A stretch of 5,483 nucleotides of DNA from Candidatus Parabacteroides intestinavium (GCA_019118725.1 DWYO01000255.1:1-5483), one strand, 5' to 3'. Shown: positions 1 to 4,798, counted from the stretch's first letter. Translations and numbers: made by a program. The notes: generated by a model not told the origin, from the letters alone.

Positions 1-1
1 T

Positions 2-625
2 GATACCTATCAGCAAGTGAAGAAGGTATATTCCATCAGCATACTTTATTTTGATTTGGGTAAGGGGAATGACTATCTGTACCATGGACAGAATCGTTTT
101 GTAGGCGTGCATACCCATGACGAACTGTTGATTACCGTTAAAGAAGCTGGAGCAATTGTACAGAAACTGCCCGGTGAAATTTTTCCGGAATACTATTTGA
201 TTCGGGTTAATGAGTTCAATCAAGTGGCCAAAACTCCATTGGAAGAATGGATACAATACCTTAAGACGGGGGTTATCAATCCTGATACGACAGCTCCAGG
301 ATTGCCCGAAGCTCGCGAAAAATTGCGTTATTATGATATGTCCCAAGAGGAACGTCATGCTTATGATGAGCATATCAATGCTATAATGATACAAAATGAC
401 GTGCTAAGTACAGCCAAACAAGAAGGTCTTGAGGAAGGTCGTGCAGAAGGTCGTGCAGAAGGACGAGCAGAAGGTCTTGAGGAAGGTCGTGTAGAAGGAC
501 GAGCAGAGGGGGAGAAGAAAAAAGCGTTGGATGTAGCTCATAATCTGAAATCAATGGGGCTTTCTGTGGAGATGATTGTCAAAGCGACAGGCTTGAGTGT
601 GGAAGAGGTGGAGCAATTGTCTTGA
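2..625 (+). CDS. Rpn family recombination-promoting nuclease / PD-(D/E)XK putative transposase, 5'-truncated by window edge
   Basis: The frame is open to the left edge and starts DTYQQVKKVYSISILYF, so the GTG at 17 is an internal valine codon and the true start lies outside the window; 207 residues are visible. The YSISILYFDLGKG...YHG stretch, the following LPGEIFPEYYLIRVNEFN and EEWIQYLKTG segments, and a charged EG-rich tail are typical of Rpn-family proteins. In that family an N-terminal PD-(D/E)XK nuclease fold is followed by a variable C-terminal domain. The catalytic acidic residues should be upstream, so activity cannot be judged here. The tail carries seven four-residue repeats (EGLE/EGRA/EGRV, nt 422-505) and then a short helical domain, KSMGLSVEMIVKATGLSVEEVEQLS, read here in two parts: a basic linker and a helix-turn-helix-like end. 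E. coli Rpn proteins are reported to make a separate C-terminal protein from an internal start that blocks the full-length nuclease. In-frame ATGs at 338 and 386 could serve that role here (inference). The gene converges on the next one with 35 bp between stops. Confidence 0.85.
   Translation, partial: DTYQQVKKVYSISILYFDLGKGNDYLYHGQNRFVGVHTHDELLITVKEAGAIVQKLPGEIFPEYYLIRVNEFNQVAKTPLEEWIQYLKTGVINPDTTAPGLPEAREKLRYYDMSQEERHAYDEHINAIMIQNDVLSTAKQEGLEEGRAEGRAEGRAEGLEEGRVEGRAEGEKKKALDVAHNLKSMGLSVEMIVKATGLSVEEVEQLS
422..511 (+). repeat. In-frame 12-bp tandem repeat coding (EG[RL][AEV])n in the Rpn tail
   Basis: Seven complete 12-bp units (422-433, 434-445, 446-457, 458-469, 470-481, 482-493, 494-505) encode EGLE, EGRA, EGRA, EGRA, EGLE, EGRV and EGRA, followed by a partial EG. 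There is also a higher-order pattern: the block at 422-469 is repeated at 470-505 with one unit lost, which suggests expansion or contraction by slippage or recombination. Changes in unit number keep the frame, so the protein tail can vary in length without being broken. Confidence 0.9.
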
Positions 626-660
626 AGTTTTAGGCACGGATAGGCCTATAGGCTTGAATA

Positions 661-1131
661 TCATTTCATTTTGGTGAAAATTTCCTTCATGCCGTCAGGA
701 TTCATAGGAGTCATATCCACCAGGTCGAGCGATTTGACCATGTGCAATGTGCCCTGCTTATAAGTCTGGAAATGCTCTGAAGCGATATGTTTCTTATAAG
801 CTTCTTGGTCGGCATAGATTTCAAGAATACGTATCTGGCACGAATCCCGGTTCTGCACCATCGGATAAATGGCTATCACACCCGGCTCCTTGCGGACGGA
901 CTCCGCTCCTACATTCCTAGCGAACGTCAGATATTCGTCCAAGTATTCGGGGTAGACCTCTATCTCGGAAATGCGTACCAGCATTTCGCTTTCCAGGCTG
1001 TCCGGAGCTTCGTCATATTCGGGGATGATGTGGGTGTGCACATCCACCATTCCTTGATGGTTGTCATTGTTCGCTGTCATCGGTGCGTGGTTGGACAAAA
1101 ACATTAACGGCATTAAATACAGTATTTTCAT
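661..1131 (-). CDS. Exported antibiotic biosynthesis monooxygenase (ABM) / putative quinol monooxygenase-like protein with an amidohydrolase-like N-terminus
   Basis: The protein has 156 residues. Residues 50-140 (MLVRISEIEVYPEYLDEYL...EEP-type turn...ILEIYADQEAYKKH...HFQTYKQGT) match the small dimeric ABM ferredoxin-like fold, whose members include quinol monooxygenases (YgiN type) that oxidise aromatic or quinol substrates without a bound metal. A signal peptide-like start (MKILYLMPLMFLSNHAPMTA) suggests export to the periplasm. Residues 28-39 (MVDVHTHIIPEY) do not belong to an ABM domain. They look like the first strand of a metal-dependent amidohydrolase, including its HxH metal motif (H32, H34). 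The gene may therefore be a chimera of an amidohydrolase start and an ABM body (inference). Only weak Shine-Dalgarno sequence (AAGAAAG) precedes the ATG. It starts 61 bp after the AraC gene stop with no clear promoter between, so it is probably co-transcribed with it. The ABM assignment is firm by motif; the substrate is unknown. Confidence 0.8.
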   Translation of the reverse strand: MKILYLMPLMFLSNHAPMTANNDNHQGMVDVHTHIIPEYDEAPDSLESEMLVRISEIEVYPEYLDEYLTFARNVGAESVRKEPGVIAIYPMVQNRDSCQIRILEIYADQEAYKKHIASEHFQTYKQGTLHMVKSLDLVDMTPMNPDGMKEIFTKMK

Positions 1132-1192
1132 TGCATTCTTTCTTATAATTTTTTAATTGTAAATTTTCAGCCACATCCAGCGAGTCTTTCTG

Positions 1193-2080
1193 TCAGTTGG
1201 GTGTCTTGTATAAACTCGGAGTGCAGCCTTTTAATTTCTTGAACAGACTTGTAAAATGTCGGACGGATGGATAACCGAGGTCTTCTGCTATTTCCGCCAC
1301 ACTCCTGTCTGTCCGTCGTAACAAGTCACAGGCAACGCTGATTCGCTTGAACTGCACATACTCATCGGTTCTTTTCCCGGTCTCAAATTTGAGCAAATCA
1401 TCAAAATAGGCGGAAGACATATTCTGCACTCGTGCACAACTCTCAGCCGAAGGCAGTCCCGTGTGTCGGGGTTGTCCGGTAAAGAAATAACGCTCCAACC
1501 ATTTGTCCGTTTTCTCTACTATTTCTGCATGGACATCATGACGCATGATGAACTGCCGATGATAGAAGCGGCTTCCGTAATTCAGCAGCAACTCTATTTT
1601 ATTACCGATAAGCTTACGGCTATACTCGTCCACACCCCAGCGCAATTCATTTTTGATGCTTTCCATGCAATCCTTAAATACCATCCTTTCACGGACTGAC
1701 ACATGGAGTGCTTCGTTTTGCCGGTAATGAAAAAATGTATAGTCATTGAAATGCTCCCCGAGGGATGTCCCGCTTATCAGTTCCGGGTGAAAGCAAAGCA
1801 GTATATGGTCTTTTCCTCCACCCCATGTCATACAGTTTATCGGTTGTCCAGGTGACAGAAAAACAAGTGTCCCGTCAGAAAAATCATAATTCTTCTGCCC
1901 GTATGCCATGCTCTGGGAGCAGCGTCCCTTCATCAGCACAGAATAGAAATCCATCTGCAGCAATTCTTGAATGCGCAAGTCTGGCATCTCTATGAGGCTG
2001 ACCAACGGATGCAGGGTCTTTTCCAAGAACATATTGTTGCATTGAGTTATCGTATCGACTTTCATTATCATTGTATCCAT
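1193..2080 (-). CDS. AraC family transcriptional regulator
   Basis: This 295-residue protein has the usual AraC layout. The N-terminal half is a cupin-like sensing domain (about 45-110, with the strand-turn segment DFSDGTLVFLSPGQPINC at 66-83). The C-terminal domain has two helix-turn-helix units: about 209-233 (LPSAESCARVQNMSSAYFDDLLK) read here as HTH1, and about 260-283 (SVAEIAEDLGYPSVRHFTSLFKK) as HTH2, followed by the family end GCTPSLYK. The length is normal and no key region is missing. ATG codons at residues 1, 4 and 6 are all possible starts; the first has GAAAG about 9 bases upstream. The gene lies between the decarboxylase/cupin gene and the ABM gene on the same strand, so it likely controls this locus, perhaps in response to a quinone, phenolic or redox signal (inference). 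A promoter may overlap the hairpin at 2123-2165. Confidence 0.92.
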   Translation of the reverse strand: MDTMIMKVDTITQCNNMFLEKTLHPLVSLIEMPDLRIQELLQMDFYSVLMKGRCSQSMAYGQKNYDFSDGTLVFLSPGQPINCMTWGGGKDHILLCFHPELISGTSLGEHFNDYTFFHYRQNEALHVSVRERMVFKDCMESIKNELRWGVDEYSRKLIGNKIELLLNYGSRFYHRQFIMRHDVHAEIVEKTDKWLERYFFTGQPRHTGLPSAESCARVQNMSSAYFDDLLKFETGKRTDEYVQFKRISVACDLLRRTDRSVAEIAEDLGYPSVRHFTSLFKKLKGCTPSLYKTPN

Positions 2081-2122
2081 TCCATGAGCTTTCTGTCAAT
2101 AACCGCACAGATTGTTATTATA

Positions 2123-2165
2123 AAAAGGTATAGAAGCTACCGATGTGACAACTCCTATACCTTTT
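2123..2165 (-). terminator. Hairpin with T-run after the decarboxylase/cupin gene; may overlap the AraC gene promoter
   Basis: Perfect 11-bp inverted repeat: AAAAGGTATAG at 2123-2133 and CTATACCTTTT at 2155-2165, with a 21-base loop. Read on the - strand, the second arm ends CCTTTTTATAA, a T-run expected of an intrinsic terminator. It begins 30 bases after the stop codon at 2195. The same arm contains TACCTTTT (7 of 8 bases of the Bacteroides -7 element TAnnTTTG), with GTTG 18 bp upstream, so it could also be an AraC promoter or an autoregulatory operator. The long loop is unusual for a terminator. Confidence 0.6.
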
Positions 2166-2194
2166 CGGGCAGTTCAGGCGGATGCGCCCGTCAA

Positions 2195-3016
2195 TCATTT
2201 GCCTAATTTCTCGTACTCCTCGTCCGTCACAGGTTCCAGCCATTCGTTGGAGGCGTTTTCTCCAGGGATTTCAAAGGCGAGGTGTGCGAACCAGCTGTCT
2301 GCAGCCGCACCGTGCCAGTGTTTCACATTGGCGGGAATGTGGATGACATCGCCCGGAAGCATCTGTACGGCAGGCTTGCCTTCTTCTTGATACCATCCCT
2401 TGCCGGCCACGCAGACCAGCATCTGCCCGCCGCCCTTCGTGGCGTGGTGGATGTGCCAGTTGTTGCGGCAACCTGGCTCGAAAGTCACGTTGGAGAAAGG
2501 TATCTGCTCCGTAGAAACCCGTGCAAGGTAGCTGTTGCCGATGAAATACTTGGCGTATGCAGTGTTCGGCTCTCCGATGGGGAATATCATTTCGCGCTGG
2601 AAAGCAGCTTTGCCGTCTTCGCCGGCGGTGTCGTCAGCCCACACGTCTTTAGCCAGGCGGAATGCGCCCCACGCATTGGGCCATCCTGCATAGAAGGCGA
2701 TGTGCGTCAGCATTTCCGATATTTCAGTGCGGGTGATGCCGTTCTGCTTGGCGAACTGGAGGTGGTGCGTCAGCGACGAGTCGATGATGCCCTTGCCGAC
2801 CAGTGTGGCGATGGTTATCATGCTCCGGTCGTGGGGGCTGAGTCCCGGACGGTTCCATACTTCCCCGAAAAGCACGTCGTCGTTAAGCTCGGCAAACTTC
2901 GGGGCAAATTCTCCCAACTGCACGTGTCCGGCAGTCTGCGTAATCTTTTCTTGTGCCATAATTCCTTGAATGTTAGTCATTGTAGACATTACTAATAAAA
3001 TCAGAATCTTTTTCAT
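2195..3016 (-). CDS. Secreted carboxymuconolactone decarboxylase (CMD) family protein with C-terminal cupin domain
   Basis: The protein has 273 residues. Residues 1-21 are a signal peptide (MKKILILLVMSTMTNIQGIMA, cleavage likely before QE). Residues about 35-130 are a CMD domain: RPGLSPHDRSMITIATLVGKG, then LTHHLQFAKQNGITRTEISEML and HIAFYAGWPNAWGAF. The CxxC pair of AhpD-type peroxidase members is absent, so a PcaC-like or unknown chemistry is more likely than peroxide reduction. Residues about 165-250 are a cupin barrel. Motif 1 gives H188 and H190 as metal ligands with Q198 in the usual Glu position; motif 2 (GDVIHIPANVKHWHG) gives H233. Both domains occur fused in many bacterial proteins of uncertain substrate. 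Base composition looks higher in GC than its neighbours. A Bacteroides-type promoter lies 48-55 bases before the start, and the AraC gene follows after a hairpin. Confidence 0.88.
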   Translation of the reverse strand: MKKILILLVMSTMTNIQGIMAQEKITQTAGHVQLGEFAPKFAELNDDVLFGEVWNRPGLSPHDRSMITIATLVGKGIIDSSLTHHLQFAKQNGITRTEISEMLTHIAFYAGWPNAWGAFRLAKDVWADDTAGEDGKAAFQREMIFPIGEPNTAYAKYFIGNSYLARVSTEQIPFSNVTFEPGCRNNWHIHHATKGGGQMLVCVAGKGWYQEEGKPAVQMLPGDVIHIPANVKHWHGAAADSWFAHLAFEIPGENASNEWLEPVTDEEYEKLGK

Positions 3017-3063
3017 ACGTCTTATGTGTAAAGGTTTGTCATTCTATTATCTTTTTACGATTA

Positions 3064-3071
3064 CAAAGGTA
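3064..3071 (-). promoter_or_regulatory. Bacteroides-type -7 promoter element for the CMD/cupin gene
   Basis: On the - strand the sequence is TACCTTTG, an exact match to the Bacteroides sigma-ABfr -7 consensus TAnnTTTG, 47 bp upstream of the ATG at 3016. A -33 TTTG at the best spacing (about 19-21 bp) is not present; the nearest TTTG is 27 bp upstream (3099-3102) inside a dyad. That may indicate that an activator is needed. Confidence 0.6.
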
Positions 3072-3082
3072 CAGCAGGATGG

Positions 3083-3119
3083 GATACAAGGAGATAGACA
3101 AATCTCCGTTTTTTGTATC
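3083..3119. promoter_or_regulatory. Two-part dyad directly upstream of the CMD/cupin promoter, possible operator
   Basis: Outer arms GATACAA (3083-3089) and TTGTATC (3113-3119) pair perfectly, as do inner arms GGAGAT (3090-3095) and ATCTCC (3102-3107), around a 6-base loop and a 5-base one-sided bulge (GTTTT). It begins 12 bp upstream of the -7 element, where an AraC-type activator would be expected to bind. On the + strand the inner hairpin is followed by GTTTTTTG and would also look like a terminator, but no plus-strand gene is upstream to need it. Confidence 0.4.
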
Positions 3120-3123
3120 AATT

Positions 3124-3300
3124 TTACAGAAAATGAGGCTCCATCACTCCCTTTGTCAGTCTCCTCATGATTTCCATCTCGTTTTCTTCCCGGGTAAAAG
3201 AGTTAGGCTCTCTATCCGCTTCCTCCAGTCTGCCGTCCTGCATAAGGAAGCACAGCCCGATTTCCTGCGTGCTTAGGGTATGGACCACATGGACAATCAT
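3124..3300 (-). CDS. Possible small protein of 58 residues, unrecognised
   Basis: ATG at 3300-3298, stop TAA at 3126-3124. The product starts MIVHVVHTLSTQEIGLCFLM and continues with a charged, helix-prone part (DGRLEEADREPNSFTREEN, then EMEIMRRLTKGVMEPHFL). The charged second half and ordinary codon choice look coding. I do not recognise a family. The frame is closed by TAG inside the repeat array, so the start cannot be much farther upstream. The start codon lies within the last 22-bp unit of the palindrome array, with AGGA 15-18 bases upstream. The gene ends 53 bp before the CMD promoter and points the same way. A competing plus-strand frame of similar length exists here, so it could be chance or a leftover of a longer gene. 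Confidence 0.33.
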   Translation of the reverse strand: MIVHVVHTLSTQEIGLCFLMQDGRLEEADREPNSFTREENEMEIMRRLTKGVMEPHFL

Positions 3301-3380
3301 CGTACATGATTCCTACAATCATCCTGGATGATTCCTACAATCATCGTACATGATTCCTACCATCATCGTGCATGATTCCT
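3293..3380. repeat. Four tandem 22-bp units, each an imperfect palindrome
   Basis: Units are 3293-3314, 3315-3336, 3337-3358 and 3359-3380. The first and third are identical (ACAATCATCGTACATGATTCCT, here split as ACAATCATCGTA plus CATGATTCCT). The core is AATCAT - 5 bases - ATGATT. In unit 2 the core is a nearly perfect 17-base palindrome (AATCATCC-T-GGATGATT). Unit 4 differs at three positions from unit 1. The 22-bp period is not a multiple of three, so it is not a protein repeat, and is close to two turns of DNA, so the dyads would lie on one face. There are no spacers as in CRISPR. Confidence 0.9.
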
Positions 3381-3470
3381 CCGCTATCCCTATATTTTGT
3401 TTTTCTTATCTCTGTACCTTTATTCCTGTAGCCTTGCTTCATAATCGGGATGACTTTTAAGGAGATTCCG

Positions 3471-3478
3471 CAAAGTTA
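3471..3478 (-). promoter_or_regulatory. Exact -7-like element (TAACTTTG) upstream of the palindrome array
   Basis: On the - strand TAACTTTG matches TAnnTTTG. A transcript from here would run through the palindrome array as leader and into the 58-residue ORF at 3300. No convincing -33 TTTG is seen at the right distance, so this is tentative. Confidence 0.25.
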
Positions 3479-3555
3479 CCCCGTAATCATTCACTCGCCC
3501 CTGCCTGAACCACGGATAGGACAACCAATATCGTCTGCCGACATTGGCAAGGCGG

Positions 3556-3702
3556 CTTATTTTTGCTCCGGAATTTAATGATTTTCATCATGGACAAGTT
3601 GCTTTTAATTTGGATACTGGAGCATATATGGAGTGAAGTAAAGGTGCAGATCAAGAACCTGCCGTACAAATTGGTTCGCTTGGTATTGAGGTTATCGCTA
3701 CC
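3556..3702 (+). pseudogene. Possible plus-strand gene remnant with an in-frame stop
   Basis: Reading from 3556 in this frame gives LIFAPEFNDFHHGQVAFNLD, then TGAYME, a TGA at 3634-3636, and SKGADQEPAVQIGSLGIEVIA up to about 3699, after which it runs into the antisense of the next gene fragment. The residue mix looks protein-like on both sides of the stop, as if a tryptophan codon had become TGA. No family is recognised and no start is present. It could be chance; the rest of the 3301-3697 stretch apart from the array shows nothing else clear. Confidence 0.22.
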
Positions 3703-3970
3703 CTAAGTCTGAGGCCACTTCCGCGGCTGCGGTGAGCCTGCCGATGTCTTCGCCTTCAATGCGTATGGCATTGGCTCGGAGTATGTTGGCGATGACACTG
3801 ATATCATACTTCACGAGGTCGATGTCAAAGGTATCGACCGAACAGCTTTCGGGCGTAAATTTGAGCCCGACATCATACACTATTCCTCTGAGATTCATGG
3901 TTTCTTGGGCTTGGCCGAATGAGCATAAGAATGTCAGGAACATTCCCATCCAGATTCTTGCTTTCATCAT
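3698..3970 (-). pseudogene. N-terminal fragment of a secreted protein, probably TIM-barrel glycosidase-like, truncated
   Basis: The fragment has 90 residues. MMKARIWMGMFLTFLCSFGQA looks like a signal peptide with cleavage before QE. The rest (LRGIVYDVGLKFTP...DLVKYDISVIANILRANAIRIEGEDIGRLTAAAEVASDLG) resembles the beginning of a barrel-type hydrolase family in which RGV-x-YD starts strand 1, followed by a helix and the NAVR-x-G-x-D strand. Such proteins are usually several hundred residues, so most of the fold is missing. The frame meets TAG and then TGA-type stops directly after SDLG, at a junction near 3700 where nothing downstream in any frame looks like the missing part. The start is 5 bp from the end of the IS remnant, which separates it from any original promoter. 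The family assignment is from memory of motifs and is moderate; that it is broken is more certain. Confidence 0.55.
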
Positions 3971-3975
3971 GTTCT

Positions 3976-4000
3976 GTAGATTAACGTGAGTTTGATATAA
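3976..4000 (+). repeat. Left terminal inverted repeat of the IS remnant
   Basis: GTAGATTAACGTGAGTTTGA followed by TATAA. It pairs with 4325-4348 over about 24 positions with one mismatch and one single-base gap. The TTTG at 3991-3994 within it also serves as the -33 element of the transposase promoter. Confidence 0.85.
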
Positions 4001-4021
4001 GAATTAAAATTATTCGTTTGA
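3991..4021 (+). promoter_or_regulatory. Bacteroides-type promoter for the IS transposase
   Basis: TTTG at 3991-3994 (-33), a 19-bp spacer, then TTCGTTTG at 4014-4021, which matches 7 of 8 bases of TAnnTTTG. Spacing is ideal and it points into the transposase start at about 4059. Confidence 0.55.
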
Positions 4022-4058
4022 AAATTAGGAACATATTGATAAAGGCATTGAATTTATA

Positions 4059-4323
4059 GTGCTCTATTATAACATTAAAGCGATTACCACTATATTCTCA
4101 GAGGCTAAAATTACGCAGATTTATTGTATGGCGGATGATTTTTGCAAAGAATTTGCCAAAGTACAGGAAAAATATAGGGTTGAAGACAAGAATCATAAGC
4201 ATCGGGACAAACCTAACCGGATGAGTGATGCGAAAATCTGCCATAGCTGCATACTGCTTCTTTGAAAGAAAGCCCGCCATTGACGTGTGTTTCGTCAAAG
4301 ACGGGCAGCTTACTATGTTCTGA
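4059..4323 (+). pseudogene. IS982-family transposase remnant, N- and C-terminal ends joined by an internal deletion with frameshift
   Basis: From GTG 4059 the frame gives ITTIFSEAKITQIYCMADDF, CKEFAKVQEKYRVEDKNHKH and RDKPNRMSDA, the N-terminal part of Bacteroides IS982-type transposases. Near 4231-4239 the sequence switches to the +1 frame and from 4240 reads AIAAYCFFERKPAIDV then CFVKDGQLTMF and TGA at 4321-4323, the C-terminal end of the same protein. The roughly 200-residue middle, with the DDE residues, is gone. In the first frame translation runs on for only about ten more codons to a stop at 4265. ATG 4128 (MADDF) is an alternative start. No active product is expected. Confidence 0.78.
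4272..4306 (-). terminator. Intrinsic terminator of the lipoprotein operon, located inside the IS remnant
   Basis: GCCCG (4272-4276) pairs with CGGGC (4302-4306) and TTGACG (4280-4285) with CGTCAA (4293-4298), separated by a 3x3 internal loop and closed by a 7-base loop. On the - strand the stem is followed by TTTCTTT. It starts 46 bases after the stop codon at 4353. On the + strand there is no T-run, so it acts in one direction only. Confidence 0.65.
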
Positions 4324-4324
4324 G

Positions 4325-4348
4325 TTATATCGAACTCACGTTATCTAC
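4325..4348 (-). repeat. Right terminal inverted repeat of the IS remnant
   Basis: Read on the - strand it is GTAGATAACGTGAGTTCGAT followed by ATAA, the same as the left end apart from one missing T and one T-to-C change. It ends 4 bp from the stop codon of the lipoprotein gene (4353). Confidence 0.85.
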
Positions 4349-4352
4349 TGTT

Positions 4353-4775
4353 TTAGTTGAGGTATTTCTCTATCTCTGAATCTGCGACACGCTTATACGA
4401 CATAGGTATTCCCAATGTGACAAGCGTTAAATCTGTATCGGTCAATTCTGTAATTTCCGTTGTTGTAGTAGGTACACCATTTCCGCTTACCGTAATCGTG
4501 TTCCCTGATTGTTTCCATTGGCCTCTTATTATATCCACTTCGCCTTCAGAGTCAAATCCGTCTATTCCGACTTCAATGTATTGCCCATCTGAACCAAACT
4601 GAATGTACTGTTCGCCGAAGAAGGTTTCCGTTTCGTCTGTATTAAAAGAATCCCATTTCCAAGTACCGACTATATCGGAAGAAAGAACTTCGCCATCATC
4701 ATCGCTGCATGAATTGAGAGATAACATGCATACGGTCACGATTGCCATAAAAAATAGATTCAAATACTTTTTCAT
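4353..4775 (-). CDS. Lipocalin-like surface lipoprotein
   Basis: The protein has 140 residues. Residues 1-22 form a lipoprotein signal peptide with the lipobox LNSC, so C23 is lipidated. The following SDDD is the kind of acidic tag that in Bacteroidota sends lipoproteins to the outer face of the outer membrane. The mature part begins the pattern DIVGTWKWDSFNTDE, with alternating beta strands (QYIQFGSDGQYIEV, RGQWKQSGNTITVSG, TEITELTDTDLTLVT, MSYKRV), typical of the small lipocalin-like domains (GTW motif) of Bacteroides lipoproteins. It ends normally in EIEKYLN. The start is 23 bp after the TonB_C gene stop, so both are probably one operon. Ligand and function are unknown. The IS remnant ends 4 bp beyond its stop codon without damaging it. 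Confidence 0.8.
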   Translation of the reverse strand: MKKYLNLFFMAIVTVCMLSLNSCSDDDGEVLSSDIVGTWKWDSFNTDETETFFGEQYIQFGSDGQYIEVGIDGFDSEGEVDIIRGQWKQSGNTITVSGNGVPTTTTEITELTDTDLTLVTLGIPMSYKRVADSEIEKYLN

Positions 4776-4798
4776 ATTCAGTTTATTTTTAGTTTTAA

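Larger units (their letters stand above)
3976..4348 (+). mobile_element. Internally deleted IS982-family element (MITE-like remnant, 373 bp)
   Basis: The element is bounded by matching inverted repeats and contains, in order, a Bacteroides-type promoter, the first about 57 codons and the last about 27 codons of an IS982-type transposase joined out of frame. Autonomous members are about 1 kb with a transposase near 300 residues, so roughly two thirds has been lost, including all DDE catalytic residues. Because both ends remain, it could in principle be moved by a transposase supplied elsewhere. Flanking bases TGTTCT (3970-3975) and TGTTTT (4349-4354) may be an imperfect 6-bp target duplication. 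Confidence 0.78.

Noticed and set aside
631..656. Overlapping palindromes (GCCTATAGGC at 644-653 and TAGGC/GCCTA at 631-648) between the convergent Rpn and ABM genes
   Set aside because: Short stems, little or no loop for the perfect one, and no T-run on either strand, so a terminator cannot be supported.
2282..2995. Long plus-strand ORF of 237 residues
   Set aside because: It is a shadow of the GC-rich CMD-cupin gene on the other strand, whose domains are clear.
3293..3380. CRISPR array
   Set aside because: The units follow each other without unique spacers and no cas gene is present.
3391..3416. Plus-strand promoter-like TTTG plus TACCTTTA
   Set aside because: The spacer is only about 15 bp and no convincing plus-strand gene start follows.
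3341..3442. Minus-strand 33-codon ORF (MKQGYRNKGT...) running into the palindrome array
   Set aside because: Very short, and its end lies in the 22-bp array that shifts frame each unit; no independent support.
3487..3669. 60-residue minus-strand ORF starting MYGRFLICTF
   Set aside because: Cysteine-rich, no recognisable pattern, and it lies opposite the more protein-like plus-strand frame; no start signal supports it.
4098..4298. Minus-strand 66-residue ORF with a hydrophobic stretch
   Set aside because: It is the antisense of the IS982 transposase remnant and starts inside the terminator hairpin.
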